DNA of 64,000 bases from Heterocephalus glaber (Eukaryota; Chordata; Mammalia; Rodentia; Bathyergidae): NCBI RefSeq assembly GCF_000247695.1, contig NW_004624751.1, positions 18,838,609 to 18,902,608 of the forward strand, read 5' to 3'. Below are positions 46,446 through 58,440 of this stretch, in pieces. The notes beneath the pieces are model-generated. The model was given only the letters and a program-made list of their open reading frames with translations. It did not search any database and had not been told where the DNA came from. Each line of letters starts with the position of its first letter. The stretch's first letter is position 1. Both the position numbers and the translations under genes were made by a program.

Positions 46446-49400
46446 AAAGTAAATTTAAAATTAATCAATCCTCCAGAAGTAGAGGACATGGAAATGACAA
46501 ATGTGTTCATTTTTTCTAGGAAGTGAGACCAATAACTTGGCTCTCCAAACATCATCCTCTGGGCAGACATTCACAGAAATGTATATTCCTGCAATGACAT
46601 TTTTCTGCAAAGATCCTAAACTTTCCACTAGTCATATATAATAAGTTACATAGGCAAACTTGAGTGCTTAAAAAAATGACGATTCTGCACAGCTATGCAC
46701 TACCAAGAGAATTATAGAACACATGGGAAAGAACCAGAAAAGGGCCAGACCAGAAAGTATAACAGCAAGATTGGAGTTTTATTTGAACCCAGTCTTTCAA
46801 AGAAAGGAGAGGATGTGACACCATACACGGAGCCCTATGTTATTGTGACATTCTGATATAATCACTCTGGTATGATAGCACAATATTTTGCATATAAATA
46901 AATATCAATCAAGTTGTATTGACAATAATTCAGAAAAAAATATTAGAAGAAATTTTGAAAGCTGTCACTATTTCTTTGTTTTTAAGCTTTGCTTTCATTA
47001 ACCAGCTGAGGAGTTCAAAATGAGCACTTGGGACAATCAGCAGTTCTCAGAATAAAGCAGATTTTCGTAGGAGACACATTTTTTGCCTACTATCATTGTT
47101 TTCTGCAAAAGCCTTTGGCTGTTTAATGAACTAAATCATGAAGACTGACTCCCCGAAAAGTTTCTTAGTTATCCTCTTTTGACAACATTTCAGAAAAGCT
47201 AGTTAATTTTGGAAAAGCGGCTGTTTAAAATCAAATAATTAACACTCTGAGGGATTTGTAAAGAGGATTTTTTTTTCTGCCTTCCTGTAAATAAAACAGG
47301 AGATCCTTTCTGGAGGTATGTTATTTCATGTCAATATAAAAATGATAGCTGAGTCTGTATGGAACTTAGAGAATAACGTTTCAAACCCACTTGGGATATG
47401 GTATAATCCTTAAAGTCAGACAGTAATTCAATGCACACAATTGGAAGGGAAACATTAAAATATTCAGACTACAAAATCATGAAGTTTCAGAATTTAGAAT
47501 CGCTTCGGAAACTGGTGATGAGACCAATTTCGTAGAGAATTAGAAACCCAAACAACCTAAATTTGTATCGATACATTTAAGACATGATTTCTGGCTTCAA
47601 TCTTATGTTTTGGTCATACAACTTGAAATAGCTTGAAAATATCTCAGCCCAGGCTTGCTCTGTGATTCATACCCTCTTCCCCTTGTTGTGAGTCTGAATT
47701 TCTTCTCCTTAACAGTTCCACCAAGTCTCCCCCTTCCCTGGCGTCCCGGTACAGACGACAGACACTCCATCATAGTGTTTCTGATTTGTGGTCTGTCAAT
47801 TCCCTCCAGCAAAATTGCTACCTAGATTCTGAGTCTCAGGGCTCTCTCCAAAAGCAACAAGACTGAGGTGAATATAAAATAAGATAGGGACAAAAGACAA
47901 GTATCTGAATTAAAAATATTTAGTACTCCCGGAAAGGATGCCTTTTCAAATACAAAAAGGAAAATGCTACTTTATTTGTAATAAAATGCAAATCAAAACC
48001 TCAATTATACTTTTGAAAACTGATTCTGGAAATTAAATTTTAAGATTTGTATACATTTTAATCAATATTAATGAAATTAATGTTGAACGGAGTAGCTACC
48101 CTTCTGAATAAGTTAATGTCTAATTAATCGAATATTTAATTAATTCATTTTGAAATGAATTTTCTACCTCTTTGAGTAAATCTACATATCACAAAGAATT
48201 GCAGTCACTCTGCGCTAATCTCCTAAACACGTCTGAATGATTTGACTATTTTTGTTTTCATCACTTCTGTTTGATTTTGATGAGAAATAAATTACACAGT
48301 TCATTGAATATATATACATTTACCAGTAGAAGAGACTTGGAGATTTCCTCTACTTGAGAAATGAAGTGATACATGAAGGCTACCCAAATAAGACTAACCA
48401 AAGACTGTTCAGGCAGAAGTTGCCATGGAAAACAAATCATCATTTGCATTTGGCAGTGAGTTAAATACATTCTGAGAGTTCTTTTAATATTCATGGTTAA
48501 AAAAAAAAAAAAGAATGACTTCAGTTTTGCCCTAATTGGAGGTTGTTGGCAAGAGGAAGCTAAAGGCAATTTAGATGAAACTGGAGCACACTGTGATTGA
48601 TTAGGAGTCAAACTTTGGCTTTCTGTCTTTGGTCTGAAGTTGGAAGTGGAAGTCAGCATGAGAATAGAAGCAAAAGACAGGAAAGTCTCTAGTTACTGAT
48701 TCTGACCCTTTCAGATCACTACAGTGCTACAGAGGTTGTTAGTTGTCTTCATTAGTGGCTGACTGTGGGACAATTCTTTGGGTCAGTCTTATTTTTCCAT
48801 GATTTCACTGTTGTTATTATCCAATTGTCCATTCAATCTCTCAGAGACAAGAGCTAATAAGAATCTCAAATTTTCATCTTTTAGATGTTTTAATATCACA
48901 AATATATGTGTGATTTCTAAGATATTTTATGTAGCTAAAATTTATTTATGCAGAAGTATTGAATTTCTCAATATTAGACAGGAAGTTAGACATTATTCAG
49001 GCTGGAGACAGGACTTGGGAACCATTTTATCAAAAGTAATCCTTAAGGATGATAATTGTCCTGATAGATAAATTGACAAATTTTGTATCTCTTCACAACT
49101 AATGCCAAAATTTGTAGAATATCTTATTGAATCACCAGTTACATCATTTTCATTGACTTTGCTTTACTGAGTTCTACTAATTTTACTAGAAGTCTTGATC
49201 ATGACAATCACAAGTTATTTGTTCCATTCAAATTTTTATCACAACAGAAAATTGGAAAAGAATAAATAATCTATAAGTGTGAAAGAGCCAATGAAAGGAA
49301 TAAATACAAATACAAAGACTCACAGCAGGTTTCATGTTTCCGGTTAGCTAATTCATCTCTAGGAAATCAAGGCAAAGGGTATAGATGGCATCAGAGTGTT

Positions 49401-50547
49401 CAAGGTGTCAACGCCTGGGAAGAGTAACCTGAGCTGAGACGGGACATTTGGAAATTCATTGACTGACATCTCCTGGGCAGAGAGTGTGGTGTGATCAATA
49501 CGTTGGAGTGGCCATATAAGGAAGTAATGGGTGCACATGCCATCTTGCAGTATATGCTATCTACCCTTTTATGTGTCTTAGATGATGTGGATGCATCACT
49601 CATTGGCCTGGTGTGTCCCATAAACTCACAGGTGGTAATATTTTACAAGCTTGAATAAATCATTTATCAGTCTGTGCCTTTTGGTTGCACTGGACAGATG
49701 GCATTCATTTTACCTTAGCATTTGTACCCCAAAATGAAGTAATTTGCTATACAAAATGGAATAACTCAGGATAAGACATAGCTGGGATGTTGCTGGACTG
49801 TAAGTGGCACTCCCATCTAGTACAAGTTTCTCTGGAAGAATGGGGACCTGACTTTTGTGGTCAAATGGCTCCAACTTGTAAAAGTACCTCCTATCATAAT
49901 GACCGAGTTTACTTTTCCTTTGGACAAAGTTAGTTAACAGACCAGTACCCTAATTACTACATGCAGTTAGGATGAGTATGAATGGCCAATCATGCTATCA
50001 AGCATTCCCTGAGGACAGATTATTGTATATCTTGAGAACGTACATACAGTGGGATCTATCTGCTTATCTATCTAAAAGGATGAAATTCATTTTTGTCTTT
50101 GCATTCTTCTGAATGAATTGCCTGCCATGCATATCACATTTCAGATTAATATTTACTAAATAATCAAATTATTTCCTTTCTCTTCTGCCTTTACAGAAGG
50201 GTTCTCAGGATTGTGACATTTTGGGTTTTTCTGTTTGGGGGAGATTTTTTGGTATATTTTTCTTAAAGTTTTATTTTCATTAATATTTATTTTAAATTTG
50301 CTCAAGTTGTTTTGAGTTTAATGCTTTCATGCACGCTTTATTTGGAGGTATGTTTCTTAATTTATGAATATTTAGGCTTAGTCATCTTTTTCTTCCTTTT
50401 ATATTATGGAAGATTAGATAAGATCCTAAATCTTGTTTCAATATATTAAAATTCAAAATGGGGTTTAATGGATCAAAAGAAATTCAATGTTAATAATTCT
50501 TGACATGGAAATAGTTTTGCCATTTAACAAGAGTAACTTTTGTGTTG
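46446..50547. other. No gene seen; longest repeat-poor stretch
   Basis: About 4.1 kb with no repeat I can name. A dense cluster of TAATTA-type motifs lies at 48,119-48,150 and a poly(A) run at about 48,499-48,512. A GC-richer block at 49,320-49,700 may be an old LTR. The ORFs (for example 48,261-48,659 minus and 48,778-49,071 plus) lack domains. Confidence 0.5.
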
Positions 50548-50723
50548 TTAGCTAATATCTTTTTTGGTTTTTTTGAGACAGGGTCTCACTAGGCAGTCCA
50601 GGCTGGCCTTGAACACTCTATGGAGCCCAGGCTGACCTCCAAATCATGATGATCCTCCTGCCTCAGCCTTCCAAGTGCTGGGATTGCAGTCATGTGCCAC
50701 CATGCCTGGCTATTAGCTAGTAT
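50548..50723 (-). mobile_element. B1 SINE with 29-bp internal duplication and TSD
   Basis: Body 50,575-50,710: 'gagacagggtctcactaggc', 'ccaggctggccttgaacact', 'gtgctgggattgcagtcatg', 'ccaccatgcctggc'. The segment beginning ccaggctg recurs 29 bp later, the hallmark of rodent B1. The flanks ttagctaatat (50,548-50,558) and ttagctagtat (50,713-50,723) differ at one base. Confidence 0.96.
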
Positions 50724-50784
50724 ACTTAAGCCTCAGTTTCTTACTTGTGTTTAAAAAATAGAGTTGTTTTAAGATAAAAATGAA

Positions 50785-50808
50785 TGTGTGTGTGTGTGTG
50801 TGTGTGTT
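50785..50808. repeat. (GT)n microsatellite
   Basis: About 12 TG units, uninterrupted. Confidence 0.97.
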
Positions 50809-51900
50809 ATGTCAGTTAAAGTAAAATTTAACTGATTTTACACTATATTAGTATAGGAAGCTCAGTAACCCTTCCTCCAAAGTAATAGTTGTTATTATCT
50901 AGTTACCTTGCATATATGATGAAATCAGTGTACTCACATTAGTAAAAGAAGAATAAAGGACATGTTACTCAATAGTTATAACATTACCCTTAAGCCAGAA
51001 AGTAACATTTGAGATTTTTTTATTAAGGTAGTTCATGAAGTAATATCTAAGAAGCTCTTTATCTAATTTTCTTAATTGAAGTACCAAATCAGTTTGCTAA
51101 GAATTTGCAATATTCTGTTTGTGTATTTTAATGAGAATGAGATAAAGTAGCATTTCTAAAGGAATCATACAATGACAAGAAAGATATATTAATGAAATGA
51201 ATAAATATATAAATGTACACGTCCTGTGATAATAACCAATGGCAAAAACAAAAAGAAGCATAACCATAACAACGTATGTTAATCTTTATTAGAATTTTTC
51301 ATATTTTTTCCTATTGTTTGAAGTCTCAGTTGAGTAGGTATTTTATTTAAATATATAATACAAAGTTTTTCAATGTCTTAAATGTATTATTCTTTAATTT
51401 ATCAGTAATAACTAAAACTTGAGCTTGTCTATCTTCTTAATACTGTTGAAGATTTCAGCCTGATTTTGCTTCTTGTGTGTAATGATTTAACTGCATGTGC
51501 TAAATGATACTTCATTTCAAATGCTCTTAATATGCCCTTGCCTTTCAGTTATCAATGGTTTCTATATTTGCTTTGAGAAAGTTATATCCACAGAATATAG
51601 AAAATACTGCCCTGCAAGAATATATAAATTCTTACCCTAAGATAAAATGTTCAGATTTATTACTTAGATACCAAGAAGAATGCAAATAATATTATTATTG
51701 AAGGTCATGTCTATCAAACACTTATTACTAATTCTGGCCTTACCATTTATTAATAGGTCAAGATCATTGTTTTTGGAATGGGAATATAAGAAAGAGCTTG
51801 TACAAACATTAGAAAATATTTTCTCTACAAAACCATTGAAGATTATAGTAGCAAGATTCTTGCATTCTACATAGTTCAAGAAGATATACACAATAAAATG
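50809..51900. other. No gene seen; unassigned
   Basis: AT-rich; the 51,664-51,891 frames on both strands are chance ORFs. Confidence 0.5.
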
Positions 51901-51918
51901 TTTCAGGTTTTTTTTTTT

Positions 51919-52005
51919 GACCCAGGATTGGGTCCAAAATCCAAGGATTGGGTCCTTGAGCTTGCAAGGCAGGCGGTGGAACCACTGAGCTAAATCCCCA
52001 GCCCC
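51919..52005 (-). mobile_element. tRNA-derived SINE with 20-bp internal duplication
   Basis: Ends 'accactgagctaaatcccca' + 'gcccc'. The B-box side carries 'ggattgggtcc' twice, at 51,925 and 51,945 (20-bp period), so the 3' part of the SINE is tandemly duplicated. A T-rich tail precedes it at 51,907-51,918. The flanks tttcag and cttcag give only a weak TSD. Confidence 0.88.
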
Positions 52006-52267
52006 TTCAGTTTTTTTGTATTAAATTATTTTTATGGCATTCCATTTGCAACATAAAACAAAGTTAAAACAACCCATAATATTATGTCAGCTAACAGTTG
52101 AAAATGCATTTTCTCTGTTTTTCAAGGCTTCCTGTGAGAGAGATGAGAATCTGCATTGTTGGATTCCTCATTTTATTTATGAATAAAACAATGACCAGTT
52201 TTTATACCTGATATACAGTAGGTCATATCTGCCCTCGTGATGAGAAAGTTTACATTTTTGCTAACTT

Positions 52268-52390
52268 TTAAGTCTGTGATTCTTAAATTTTACTACTTAT
52301 AGACTCCTCTGGGTCTTTGCAAAATTAAATCTAGATCCCAGAATCCAGTAAAATAATCTGGTGAGACTCGTATATCTGCCTTTCAATTAA
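52268..52390 (+). mobile_element. hAT-Charlie-like fragment (tentative)
   Basis: 'ctgtgattcttaaattttac' followed by 'gatcccagaatccagtaaaa' and 'taatctggtgagactcg' resembles the ctgtggttctcaaa...ttctgattcagtaggtctgg pattern of non-autonomous Charlie elements. Ends are not defined. Confidence 0.45.
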
Positions 52391-53635
52391 GCATGTAATA
52401 CTATTCATAATCAGGTTATCTACTGATAAGACTTTAAGAAAAATTTCTTTCCAACTTATGGTTTTATATATGCCTAAAGTGCATGATTAGTATAAGCAAT
52501 ACACAATTTTCTATTGGGCATCACCTTTGTGAAGAAATAAATGTATCTTTATTAGGCTACTTTTGAATGTATCTGTAACACACAAAAAGATTTTTGAATA
52601 TATTTGCTATCAAAACTTTTAAAGGTTATTATGTATGTATTTTACATAAATAAATGGATTACATAGGTACTTAAGCATCCCTTAATTAAATTTGCACCCT
52701 AAACTCCAATTCTCTCACATTTTGTTTGGATTTGATTAATATCTATTCTAATCCTGCAAAGTAATTTCCAGGCTCTGTTAAATTATTGTCCTATAAATAA
52801 AAAATAATCATTTAAACTTCAACCTTCTCCTTTCAAAGATTATGACACTCAGGTTTGATGGTATTACCACAGAAATGTCAACGCAATTATTTTTAGAATA
52901 ATTAGCTTCATTATATATGGAAGGTACACAGATATAAAATTCAGTTTCTTCATCCTAAAGTAGCTTCAGTAGCAATCAAATTTAAATTGAAAGAGGCTCA
53001 CACTTGCTACCTTCAACCTTTTTCACTCTTTTATGGAAAGATTTACTACCACAGGATCTAAAAGCATAACACTGAGTAGTAGACATCAACCTATATATCT
53101 CCAGGAGTTGCTGGATAGAAATTACCTACCATTATTTTTTATAATTGAAAATATATCCAAATATAGATTTGCTTATGTTGTTACAGAGATGGAGTCACAA
53201 ACAAGCTGATTGATCAGTAAAAGCTTGAAATGAGACTTGGGTGTTCTGACACAATGACTTCTGTTACCACAGGTTCATTTCTTTACATCACAAACTCCTA
53301 ATTAAAATCGATTCATGTGATTGTTCAGGTGTAAACATTTTTATGACCATGAAACAAATAAATATAGTTTGGAGACAGAGATGAAATATTAGGTTCCACT
53401 GCCAGAATGACCAAGAGTGTGGATTAAGATAATTACATACTGAAAACATGAGGGAAAAAGAGCAACAGCTAAGAACTTTTAAAAAGTGTGTGCACATTAG
53501 CACACCTGATACCTTTGGGCTTCTCAGGTTTTGTACATCATAAGGTAGGTAAGTGATCATTCACAACTGAATAAATGATATGAAGATGATTAATAGTTTT
53601 GAAGGGGTAAACCTAGGTGCATGTCCCTCCCCTAA
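52391..53635. other. No gene seen; unassigned
   Basis: No supported feature; AT-rich. Confidence 0.5.
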
Positions 53636-53675
53636 ATATGTGTGTATATATGTGTATATACGTGTGTATATATGT
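53636..53675. repeat. Imperfect (TATG/TG)n microsatellite
   Basis: Alternating 'tgtgtatata' units over about 40 bp. Confidence 0.9.
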
Positions 53676-54188
53676 GAGGAATATATTTCTGAGAAATTAT
53701 ACATTGAAATAGAAGTAGACTTTTTTCTTAACTTTTGAAATCAGACTTAATACTGGATATATATCATGTTTAGATTATTACACAATAACTTTATACTTAT
53801 TAAGAAATACTATTAAATATTTCCTTTGTAAAAATATATCACTAGATACTAGATGCACTTTGGTTTTTAAAAATTGCGGTAAGAATATTTAACATGATAT
53901 TTCCCCTGTAACAATGTTTTATGTGTGCAATATATTATTAACTATAGGTAAAATCTTCTCCAGTAGATCTCTGGGACTGATTCTGTGTAATTGACATTTT
54001 ATATCCATTAAATAGTTACACCTCACATTGTCTTCTCCTCTCCATTACTGGAAATCATCATTTAACTCTGCTTCTATAAATGCATCTAATTTATACACCC
54101 TAAATAAAGGGAATTATGTAGCATTGGTTCATATGTGAATTGCCTCTCATTTAGCAAGGTTCATCCATTTTGTATCACATAGCAGAAT
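53676..54188. other. No gene seen; unassigned
   Basis: No supported feature. Confidence 0.5.
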
Positions 54189-54445
54189 TTATTTTTTTTA
54201 AATATTTATTAATGTTATTAGTATACGTGTCTAATCCATAATCTTTGGATTCCTTGTGGGGAACTGGCACATGTACATAACAGGTCTTCATTTCTTTTAT
54301 CATCCCCTCTCCCCACCCCTCCCTTCTCCCTCTGGATATCTCTTGATCCTCTTTCTTTTTTTTTGTACATGTTTCCAGTACATAATTTTTGCATTCTTTG
54401 TGTGGTGTTGGTACATGTACATTACACATCCCAATTCCAAGGCTG
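54189..54445 (-). mobile_element. L1 3' UTR, reverse strand, with duplicated unit
   Basis: A T-rich start near 54,192 is followed by 'tccttgtggggaactggcac', 'atgtacataacaggtcttca', then a pyrimidine tract 'ctctccccacccctccctt' (the polypurine tract of an L1 3' UTR in reverse). After it 'tttgtgtggtgttggtacat' and 'gtacattacacatccc' repeat the first unit about 144 bp on. The frames read through it show the same duplicated peptide pattern and are not genes. Confidence 0.6.
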
Positions 54446-54447
54446 AA

Positions 54448-54745
54448 GAATCTTCCACAATGAGATACCATCCAACAGTTGTTAGGCTGAGTATAATTTT
54501 TTTTAAGTTAATTGACAGGAGATGTTCACTGTTGAAGAGATATAAATTAGCACAGCCATTATGGGAAACAGAATGCAAGGTTCTCAAAAAAGTTAAAAAT
54601 GGTATTATCATATAAGTCAACAATCTTTTGGGTAAGTCAAATTAGTATCTCAAGGATATATAATATCCCTATTTTAATTGTAACATTCTTCATAGTAGTT
54701 AAAATATGCACACACAGTAAATATGGATAAAGACAATGTGAATTT
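54448..54745 (+). mobile_element. L1 ORF2 3' part, inverted relative to the adjoining tail
   Basis: 'aatgagataccatccaacag', 'ttcactgttgaagagatata', 'gcacagccattatgggaaac', 'aaggttctcaaaaaagttaa', 'taacattcttcatagtagtt' and 'aatatggataaagacaatgt' follow ORF2 C-terminal coding order on the plus strand. It abuts the reverse 3' UTR at 54,445. Confidence 0.8.
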
Positions 54746-57112
54746 TTAAACTCAAAATATTACATATTTCTACTATGAATTTTGGAAAAAAATATTTCTA
54801 TCTATATAAACTATTTAAAAACCAGTTAAATTACTGTCATTTAATTGTTACATAATTTTCTAAGACTCATAAATACATTACATACAAAAATATGTCTCTA
54901 AGGTAAATGGATTTATCTTTTTCTCAAGGGATTACCATCATTAAAATAATTTTGAAGTTCATTAACCAATAGGTTATTCAGATTTTAAGCACAGACTTTT
55001 TAAATTTTTGACCTGATAAAGATAAATCATCACGGTCCTCTGTTGTCCTATTAAAGAGAAATTAGTTTAACCATAGACTAATTTAGTACAGCTTATTTAT
55101 GTTTGTTCAGCAGGGTCCTAGTATTGATGGACTAAATATTCTGATGAAGCATGGTAACAAGATATTTGCTAGATGGTACAAGTGTTCTAGATATTCTGAG
55201 GAGGAATTTTATGAAAAACTGAGAAAATTTAAAAGATTTCTGTTTGTAGCAGAATATCTTCCTAGTTTCTGAGCTCAGAGGGCAGTGATTCAAGAGTTTT
55301 TCTTAGATATGAGACTAATCCAGTTTGTGGAATGAATGACTTTGTTGATAGCATAGACATTGAAGAGACCTTGAGACAATACTAATAACAATTAGGTTTT
55401 TGTGAGAGTGTGATGCCAAGCAATATAGAAAAAAATGCTTTCTGTACACAGTAAATAGTGCAATAATCATTATAGGATTTCAGGAAAGATTTAATAATGT
55501 CTTGCTTATATTATTGGATAAGATAAATATTAAGCAACATAATCTTATGAATATGAAACAATTCTATGCTATGATGTAGATAAACATTTCTTCCTGAACT
55601 CTTAAATAGAAGTTCGATAATAGGGTACACTAGCTTCTAAACTTTTTCTACACTTAGAAACTTCTTAAGTAGGCAGAAGAAACTTCAACATCTGCATAAA
55701 GATTAATATACACACATGGAATGTATAGTCTCTCATAAATAAAAAAAATAGTCTCTCATAAATAAAATCTTCTACTGATTCATATTCTACTATCATTGCT
55801 TCTCCACCTGAGGAATGAGTAAAATCAGAGAAGCAAATGTAGCGTACATAAGCTAGGGTCAAAATGTTACTCTATTATTAATTTAAATGGCATGGTGAAT
55901 GCATAGAACACTGACTAAAGAATTATATAATCAAATTAAAATTGTTGAAAGATTTACTAGAGGCTTGGCAACGAATAATTTTCCTTAATGTGAGTTTCAG
56001 AAGAACATATAAATCCTTCTATCTCATCCAAAGCAGGTTAATTACAGCTGCAATGAGATCCTTTTGTAAGACAATCCCTCTTCCAAGTCTCAATGCTTGT
56101 ACACCAAAAGGCCTTACATAGCTAAATTCAGAACAGATTCATGTATTTTATAGTAAGGCTCTAAAATAAACCTCAAATCCCCATACTTACTTGTAAGTGA
56201 GTGTTTCTAAGATTAATGCATGATCTAGATGAGGCAACATGGGTCAGTTACAGACCCACAAATTCACTTCTCCTGACAGAAGATTAACATGGACTCTCTG
56301 TGTATTGTTTGGTTTGTTGATTTACATTTTAGCTACCTTGGAGTTTTTCTCAATCTCCTGATGCCTAACACTATTTCACCTGCAATCCAACAATGACATT
56401 ATGTTCCCGAGAGTTTTCATACAAAACCCCTTAATTCCTATAGCAGGCATTACATTCCATGGAAGGACCATAAGAAATATAAAGGTTAATTTCAGTCCTC
56501 TATTAGGAGAAACAAAGAATTGTTTTAAAAGCTTTTTGTGATTAAAAGGCACTTACTTTGATCAGAAAAATACATTAACAGATATATTTCCCTGAGATAA
56601 TTTTTAGCAGTGAATTATACAAATTCATCTAATGACAAGAATCATAAGGGCACTCTTAAAAGAATAATAATTACTGCAAACTTGTAAAACATATGTCTGT
56701 TCATTTGTCTTGTTGAGTTTAATTCATTAAATCTGGGGTCACCAAGGAATCTAGATTTTATCAAACAAGTTTTAGTAAAATTTTGAGAAAATCACTACTA
56801 TCTGAAAAGTCATGTAATAGTCCTCAGTCATTAGTATATATTACAAAATGGATATTAAATGTAGTTTAGCAGTACACAATTAAATTTCAGATCTCAAGAT
56901 CTAAATGCAAAATATAAGAAAAATATATTTAGAAATAATAAAAATAAAATGTGAAAAAATGTCTAAAGATATGTAAATTGTATTACGCAGCACAAGAATA
57001 TTTATAATAATAAAATGATGTGTATTACCTAGGATGTGAATATTTTCCAAGTTGCAAAGTCCATCTTTCCCATTAATGATCTAAACATATAAAACTTACT
57101 TATTTTTAATTT
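54746..57112. other. No gene seen; unassigned
   Basis: A 23-bp tandem duplication ('atagtctctcataaataaa' at 55,725 and 55,748) is the only structure noted. About 2.3 kb otherwise unassigned. Confidence 0.5.
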
Positions 57113-57430
57113 TTTTGCTTTTAATGAACACATGATAACTATACACATTATATTCTAGTTTACAACTTATTTATTTATTTACTTTAAAAAAATAATTTTA
57201 TTGTCAAACACACACACACAAATACAAAAAATTAAAACCATTCAAAGAAGAACAACGCAAGGAGAAAAAACTACAATAATATTCAAATACAATAGAACTC
57301 AACCAAAACAAAACTGAAAAGCACTTAAACATTTTTCCATATAACTTATTTCCATAAGAACTTATTTATTTTTAAAAGTTACTTTATTTTTAATTAACAC
57401 ATGATAATTATGCACATTGTCATCTATGTA
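57113..57430 (-). repeat. Two direct copies of an L1-tail-like segment, about 270 bp apart
   Basis: 'cttttaatgaacacatgata' near 57,118 and 'ttttaattaacacatgataa' near 57,390 begin similar stretches ('...ctatacacatt' and '...ttatgcacatt'), both preceded by 'cttatttatttttaa'. The A/C-rich sequence between them contains 'aacacacacacaca'. Reverse L1 3' UTR sequence often looks like this. Confidence 0.45.
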
Positions 57431-57534
57431 TTTAAAAATGCTTGAAGAGAGACTTTTGAAAGTTTTAAACACTAATGAAATTATAAATATTTGAAGTGCT
57501 GGATACCCTAAATACTAGGATTTCATCATTATAC

Positions 57535-57605
57535 AGTGCATGCAAATTATCAAAACATAACACAACATCCTATATATATGTACAATTGTTATGGGTCAAT
57601 GAGAA
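57535..57605 (+). mobile_element. L1 3' UTR end (short)
   Basis: 'caaaacataacacaacatcc' then 'tatatatgtacaattgttat' and 'gggtcaatgaga' matches the common L1 ending of the form acccca-taaatatgtacaattattatgtgtcaat. Confidence 0.6.
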
Positions 57606-58052
57606 CCTATTTTTTTACTCTGTTAGATATGGGAATGCTGTACCTATTATACTCACCCATTAATCCCTGTCTTCACTCATATCATAAAAACCACATGGGA
57701 TATAGTAGAGTTACAATTTTAACCCACATTGCAACTTGTGTATATAGAGATCTGTAATTGCTGTTAATTTTGGGGGGGTTAAAGATAGTGTGCATTCAAA
57801 CACATGCACATAATCTAGTTTAATTTTTTTCTAATTCCAAAATTTACACATTAATATTCTCTTTTGTTAGATAAAATTAATCAGTCTCTTGATCTTCTGT
57901 GGTCCTGGTTTCTCCATTCAAGAATGTGCCCACAGCTTTGGAAGAAGGGATGTGTAAGTTTTTTAAGCATTGTGACATCTGTCTTCTGACTTCTGTCTTT
58001 TACTCACCGGTTTTCCTAATTCCTGTTGTCCAGAACATGAGCATGTAGTGCT
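57606..58052. other. No gene seen; unassigned
   Basis: Contains a G-rich run at about 57,771-57,778. Nothing else supported. Confidence 0.5.
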
Positions 58053-58440
58053 CTCATCTCCCTGGCTGGTCAACCGTTGCTCCTGTGGCGGTTTGCTCTG
58101 CAGGAACAACCAGAATTAGCCTTCAGCAGGTGAACTCCTTAGACAGATTCTCAACAATGTCTGGAGACTACCATTGGTACACCAGAAGCAAAGGCAGGAA
58201 TAAAGCCCCAGGGACTTCCATCTGCCTGAACATGAATTACCATCAGATGCACTTGGATCTGACCCAACTCAGTTTAATGTGGAGGAGCCTTACAATCAGC
58301 CTCTTCTGACACTAGTGCAAGTGGCAAAGCCTTGATCTGCCCCCAGTGATGACCTCACTTAACAAAACACTTCCATCCCAGTGGACTGAAGGTAATGGAG
58401 AAAAACCCAGACTTGATTTCTGTGCTGCCCTTCCAGTAAT
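58053..58440 (+). pseudogene. Coding-like block with frameshifts, unassigned retrocopy candidate
   Basis: GC-richer than its surroundings, with protein-like peptides in successive frames. Frame 1 (58,053-58,133) reads LISLAGQPLLLWRFALQEQP. A second frame to 58,335 reads LLRQILNNVWRLPLVHQKQR, has one in-frame stop near 58,201, then DFHLPEHELPSDALGSDPTQ and FNVEEPYNQPLLTLVQVAKP before its stop at 58,333-58,335. A third begins about 58,337 with LPPVMTSLNKTLPSQWTEGN. Successive shifted frames suggest one ancestral coding sequence broken by indels. I do not recognise the parent. No introns, A tail or TSD were seen. The 74-residue Met-initiated frame at 58,085-58,309 looks like a shadow. Confidence 0.35.

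Noticed and set aside
54175..54623. Overlapping frames of 98-119 residues with an internal peptide repeat
   Set aside because: The peptide repeat reflects the duplicated unit in an L1-tail repeat; no independent coding evidence.
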